Assembly (NCBI RefSeq): GCF_964340395.1
Contig: NC_135553.1
Coordinates: forward strand, 2,143,501-2,207,500
Source: Glandiceps talaboti
Lineage: Eukaryota > Hemichordata > Enteropneusta > Spengelidae
Direction of reading: 5' to 3'
Length of the DNA: 64,000 nucleotides
This document shows, piece by piece, positions 51,801-57,800 of this stretch (positions within the stretch are counted from its first letter, which is position 1; each line of letters begins with the position of its first letter). A program made the position numbers and the translations under genes. The notes under the pieces were generated by a model. That model was not told where the DNA came from and made no database searches. It saw nothing but the letters and a program-made list of their open reading frames with translations.

Positions 51801-54800
51801 GGCTATGAGACACATTAGACAAAAACCAAGGTATGTAACAGTACTAAGGCTTATACACTGGCTATGAGACACATTAGACATAAACCAAGGTATGTAACAG
51901 TGCTAAGGCTTATACACTGGCTATGAGACACATTAGACAAAAACCAAGGTATGTAACAGTGCTAAGGCTTATACACTGGCTATGAGACACATTAGACAAA
52001 AACCAAGGTATGTAACAGTACTAAGGCTTATACACTGGCTATGAGACACATTAGACAAAAACCAAGGTATGTAACAGTGCTAAGGCTTATACACTGGCTA
52101 TGAGACACATTAGACAAAAACCAAGGTATGTAACAGTGCTAAGGCTTATACACTGGCTATGAGACACATTAGACAAAAACCAAGGTATGTAACAGTGCTA
52201 AGGCTTATACACTGGCTATGAGACACATTAGACAAAAACCAAGGTATGTAACAGTGCTAAGGCTTATACACTGGCTATGAGACACATTAGACAAAAACCA
52301 AGGTATGTAACAGTACTAAGGCTTATACACTGGCTATGAGACACATTAGACAAAAACCAAGGTATGTAACAGTGCTAAGGCTTATACACTGGGTATGAGA
52401 CACATTAGACAAAAACCAAGGTATGTAACAGTACTATGACTTATACACTGGCTATGAGACACAGTAGACAAAAACCAAGGTATGTAACAGTACTAAGGCT
52501 TATACACTGGCTATGAGACACATTAGACAAAAACCAAGGTATGTAACAGTACTATGACTTATACACTGGCTATGAGACACAGTAGACAAAAACCAAGGTA
52601 TGTAACAGTACTAAGGCTTATACACTGGCTATGAGACACATTAGACAAAAACCAAGGTATGTAACAGTGCTAAGGCTTATACACTGGCTATGAGACACAT
52701 TAGACAAAAACCAAGGTATGTAACAGTACTATGACTTATACACTGGCTATGAGACACATTAGACAAAAACCAAGGTATGTAACAGTGCTATGACTTATAC
52801 ACTGGCTATGAGACACATTAGACAAAAACCAAGGTATGTAACAGTGCTAAGGCTTATACACTGGGTATGAGACACATTAGACAAAAACCAAGGTATGTAA
52901 CAGTACTAAGGCTTATACACTGGCTATGAGACACATTAGACAAAAACCAATTTATGTAACAGTACTAAGGCTTATACACTGGCTATGAGACACATTAGAC
53001 AAAAACCAAGGTATGTAACAGTACTAAGGCTTATACACTGGCTATGAGACACATTTAGACAAAAACCAAGGTATGTAACAGTGCTATGACTTATACACTG
53101 GCTATGAGACACAGTAGACAAAAACCAAGGTATGTAACAGTGCTAAGGCTTATACACTGGCTATGAGACACATTAGACAAAAACCAAGGTATGTAACAGT
53201 GCTAAGGCTTATACACTGGCTATGAGACACATTAGACAAAAACCAAGGTATGTAACAGTGCTATGACTTATACACTGGCTATGAGACACATTAGACAAAA
53301 ACCAAGGTATGTAACAGTGCTAAGGCTTATACACTGGCTATGAGACACATTAGACAAAAACCAAGGTATGTAACAGTGCTATGACTTATACACTGGCTAT
53401 GAGACACATTAGACAAAAACCAAGGTATGTAACAGTACTAAGGCTTATACACTGGCTATGAGACACATTAGACAAAAACCAAGGTATGTAACAGTACTAA
53501 GGCTTATACACTGGCTATGAGACACATTAGACAAAAACCAAGGTATGTAACAGTGCTATGACTTATACACTGGCTATGAGACACATTAGACAAAAACCAA
53601 GGTATGTAACAGTACTAAGGCTTATACACTGGCTATGAGACACATTAGACAAAAACCAAGGTATGTAACAGTACTAAGGCTTATACACTGGCTATGAGAC
53701 ACATTAGACAAAAACCAAGGTATGTAACAGTACTATGACTTATACACTGGCTATGAGACACATTAGACAAAAACCAAGGTATGTAACAGTGCTATGACTT
53801 ATACACTGGCTATGAGACACAGTAGACAAAAAACAAGGTATGTAACAGTACTAAGGCTTATACACTGGCTATGAGACACATTAGACAAAAACCAAGGTAT
53901 GTAACAGTATTATGACTTATACACTGGGTATGAGACACAGACAAAAACCAAGGTATGTAACAGTGCTAAGGCTTGTACACTGGGTATGAGACACATTAGA
54001 CAAAAATTAAGGTATGTAACAGTACTATGACTTATACACTGGGTATGAGACACATTAGACAAAAACCAATTTATGTAGCAGTACTAAGGCTTATACACTG
54101 GGTATGTGACACATTAGACAAAAACCAAGGTATGTAACAGTGCTATGACTTATACACTGGGTATGAGACACATTAGACAAAAACCAATTTATGTAGCAGT
54201 ACTAAGGCTTATACACTGGGTATGAGACACAGACAAAAACCAAGGTATGTAACAGTGCTAAGGCTTGTACACTGGCTATGAGACACATTAGACAAAAATT
54301 AAGGTATGTAGCAGTACTAAAGTGATTGAGAGAATATGAGGATGATCTCAGCAATAGTGACCTAAATGTGTGCCTGTCATGATAACAGTCCAAATCCAGA
54401 CAGTATTTCAGTTTGTCAATCATCATTTAGTGGTTATTTATATAAATTACAGAAATCATATGTTATGACAAATGTAGACAGAGACAGAGACAGTCTTTGT
54501 CTATCACACAGATAAATCAGACTAAGATACCCAGATTTCCCATGAATTTTTCCTCAATTTTAATTGTTTGTAAGTTTAGAATGAACAAAAACTTTGACAT
54601 AGCTTTAACTTTGACTATCTTTTATTTTGACAGTGATGCCAAAGAACTTCTACCAGCCATCATATCATGTCTAGATAGTTCAGATAGCAGTATAGTGAAT
54701 GCTGCCTTACAACACCTACCTGAATTCTCTGTTCTCTGCCAAGGTATGTAAGCAACACATACGTGTATTCAATGTAACTCATTTGATACTTAGATGTTAT

Positions 54801-57800
54801 TCCCCAATAGTTTTCTTCGTTCATCCAAGGAAAATACAAGTGACCTATTAAGGGGGCTTTGTTATTATGAGTCGCTAGATCTTCATTCAGGATCAGTTAT
54901 GAAAATTCACCCATTTCCTGTGTGTCACAAATACTTGGTAGTATTAATTTGGTACCACAATTTCTGTTAAATCCTGTCATAACCATTTAGTTACATAGAA
55001 TTTACATATTTTAGGGGGGGGCTGTGTCTTGTACGAAGACTTGTTGAAAGTGATTTTATCTTATAATTAAATTTTAAGAAAGTTCTTGACATGGAATATG
55101 TACACACATTTATCAACCCCTTGTTTAGGAATATTTCAGACTGTCCCCAAATATTGTCACTATAATTCATGATCACAGCTGAATATTAAAACCAGACATT
55201 GTGTATAGATTTGCTGAAAACAGCAGGATTTCTATTGATTGTTGTTAATGACCAGACAGTCTGAAACCCTATAATCAGGAATCCAAAATGAAAACAAATA
55301 ATATATCATCTTAGTAATATGAGCTGCTAAGAATGTATTAACAAAAAGCAATCATCCATAAACTGATTATAAATAGGGTTATGTTGATAGATCTATCAAT
55401 CAGTCAGTCAGACTATAAGGGGTTGAGTCCTAAGGCTGAATCACACTAGGGTTATTGACCCAATGATTGGACAGATTCAAAGATGGAAAAAATCCTTTAC
55501 AGAATTGCTTTTAAGGTATTATACATCTGTACATGTACCCAGGTACTACTGTGGTTTCTGAGGTATTGACCGATCGCCCTGAGCACTGTAGCCACGCCCA
55601 CCTTAGTTACCGTTGCTACTACTGTGGTTTCTGAGGTATTAGAGTAGCATTTGTACCTTTTAACTCAAATAATGATGAATATATTGTTCATGATTGCAAG
55701 AATCAATAGGACAGTAAAATATAGTTACTCTGGAATGATAAATAAGTAACAAATGTGGATCCATTGATCACATAATTGATGTCCACCTCAAATAGGTTTT
55801 GTTGAGCTCTATGATGACTCCATGATTGATATAAAATTTTAACCATTAGGCAAGTACACAAACAATTGATCAAGCAAAAGTTGGCTTTCAAAAGAGACTT
55901 TAAAATGTATAACAACATATTTCTTTATGGATGGGATTAACAGCAACACAACATGACATGACATACAGCTAATCATAACAACATGTCTGTCTAACTGATA
56001 TTTGTTAATCAAGAGCTGTGTTCCTTGTATTATCTTGATTTATCTAGCTTGCCATGATTTTCACATATCATGACCAAACAGAGAAGGAAGCCTTTAGGCT
56101 TAAATATAATCCCTTCAGTATCCATAGTTACCATGATTTTTGTGATGCAAATTTCTTATTTTCATATCTCACTGAATTTCAGGAATATATTTTAAACTGC
56201 TGTCTCATTAAATAGCATATTTCTCCCTGCATAACAAGTAACTTTTCATGAATTATTTAATAATAATAATATTTTATCTCCTTAAATGATTCATCAGTGA
56301 ATGCAATCAAGATATGAAAATTATCAAAGTTATCAATTATTTTGCCTCAGTCCTGAAAAATGAGGATGATTCAGCTTTTATTTAATTTATACATCATACA
56401 CGGAACAATGATAAATAATACATAGTTTAGACATTTGATCTCCAACGTGTATTATATAGTCTACTAGTGAAAGGGATTTGGTGCTTACATAATTGTTGAA
56501 AATAGGAATATGATGATGATGTACTGCAATGGCTATGTCAGGTACTAATAATAGAGTCTGATGGAAAATAACAACCAGGGGGTATTGTTTTTCTTGCATC
56601 ACATGACTGCCTTCAGAGATCTTGTTTCACAGTGAACAGACGTCGATGATGGAGAGTGTTGATATCAGTATGGCTTCATCTGTATGGCGGAAGCCATATT
56701 GATTTCAATAGTACATCATGTCTGTAAGTCAGATTTGGTTTAGACAAACTATAGTATAGGGATGGAAAGAGGATGATCTTTAGTAACAGGTGTCGTGGTG
56801 TACTAATACTTAGACAGAGTCAAGATATTTGTTTGTCCATGTGGCACTAGATGGAATAATACTATTAGCAAAATGCTAGGCTTGTGGGTATTCAGTCAAG
56901 TCAAAATCCACATACGACTTGACTCTAGGCTACTAAGAAGCTATTTCATACAATTTTGTATAATTTTATTTTCATGAAATAATTAGTGCTGTAAATGGCC
57001 TACATAGATAGACTTGGCTGATAATGATGTTCTGCTGAATCAGCAATTTCTTTAATGAAGCATCAGCCAAAAAACAGCGCAAATTCTTATCGGCTTTTTT
57101 AATCTTCCCGCTGTGCCAGGTTATGTCAATAGCGCCACCATGTGATTAGAATCAATAAGGAGAGTAGAGCTGTGCAATGCAAATATAATTATCATGGTCA
57201 ATGGTAATCAGAAAGGGGTAGATTTCATGATGGACTTAAACATATCTAAGAAGGGACTGAACCATTGTTGCTGAAATTCTAATCTCTAATAGGTTTGAAT
57301 ACACAGCTACCTAGCAAATTACTAGGCTGTGGGGAGTTGATAGTCAAAATACAAGGCTGTGGGGAGATGATAGTCAAAATACTAGGCTGTGGGGAGATGA
57401 TAGTCAAAATACAAGGCTGTGGGGAGATGATAGTCAAAAGACTAGGTTGTGGGGAGATGATAGTCAAATTACAAGGCTGTGGGGAGATGATAGTCAAAAT
57501 CCCACCTGACTTGACTGTAGACTAACTTGTCAGAGGTTGACAGGTGAGAATGAAACTGTTAGATTATAGCATAATCCTATAACACCTTACGGACAAGAGT
57601 CACTATAAATATAGTTCTTGCCTTCTCAGATCATCAAATAGCCAGTCTACATCACTGATCTGTGGTATGATATTTCTCACCTATACTAAATGGTAGGTGA
57701 GAGCTATCATAGCACAGATCAGGGATGTAGACAGACTAATTGATAGTTTTCACTCATACACAGTGGTAGATGACAGTTATCATAGCACAGATCAGGGATG

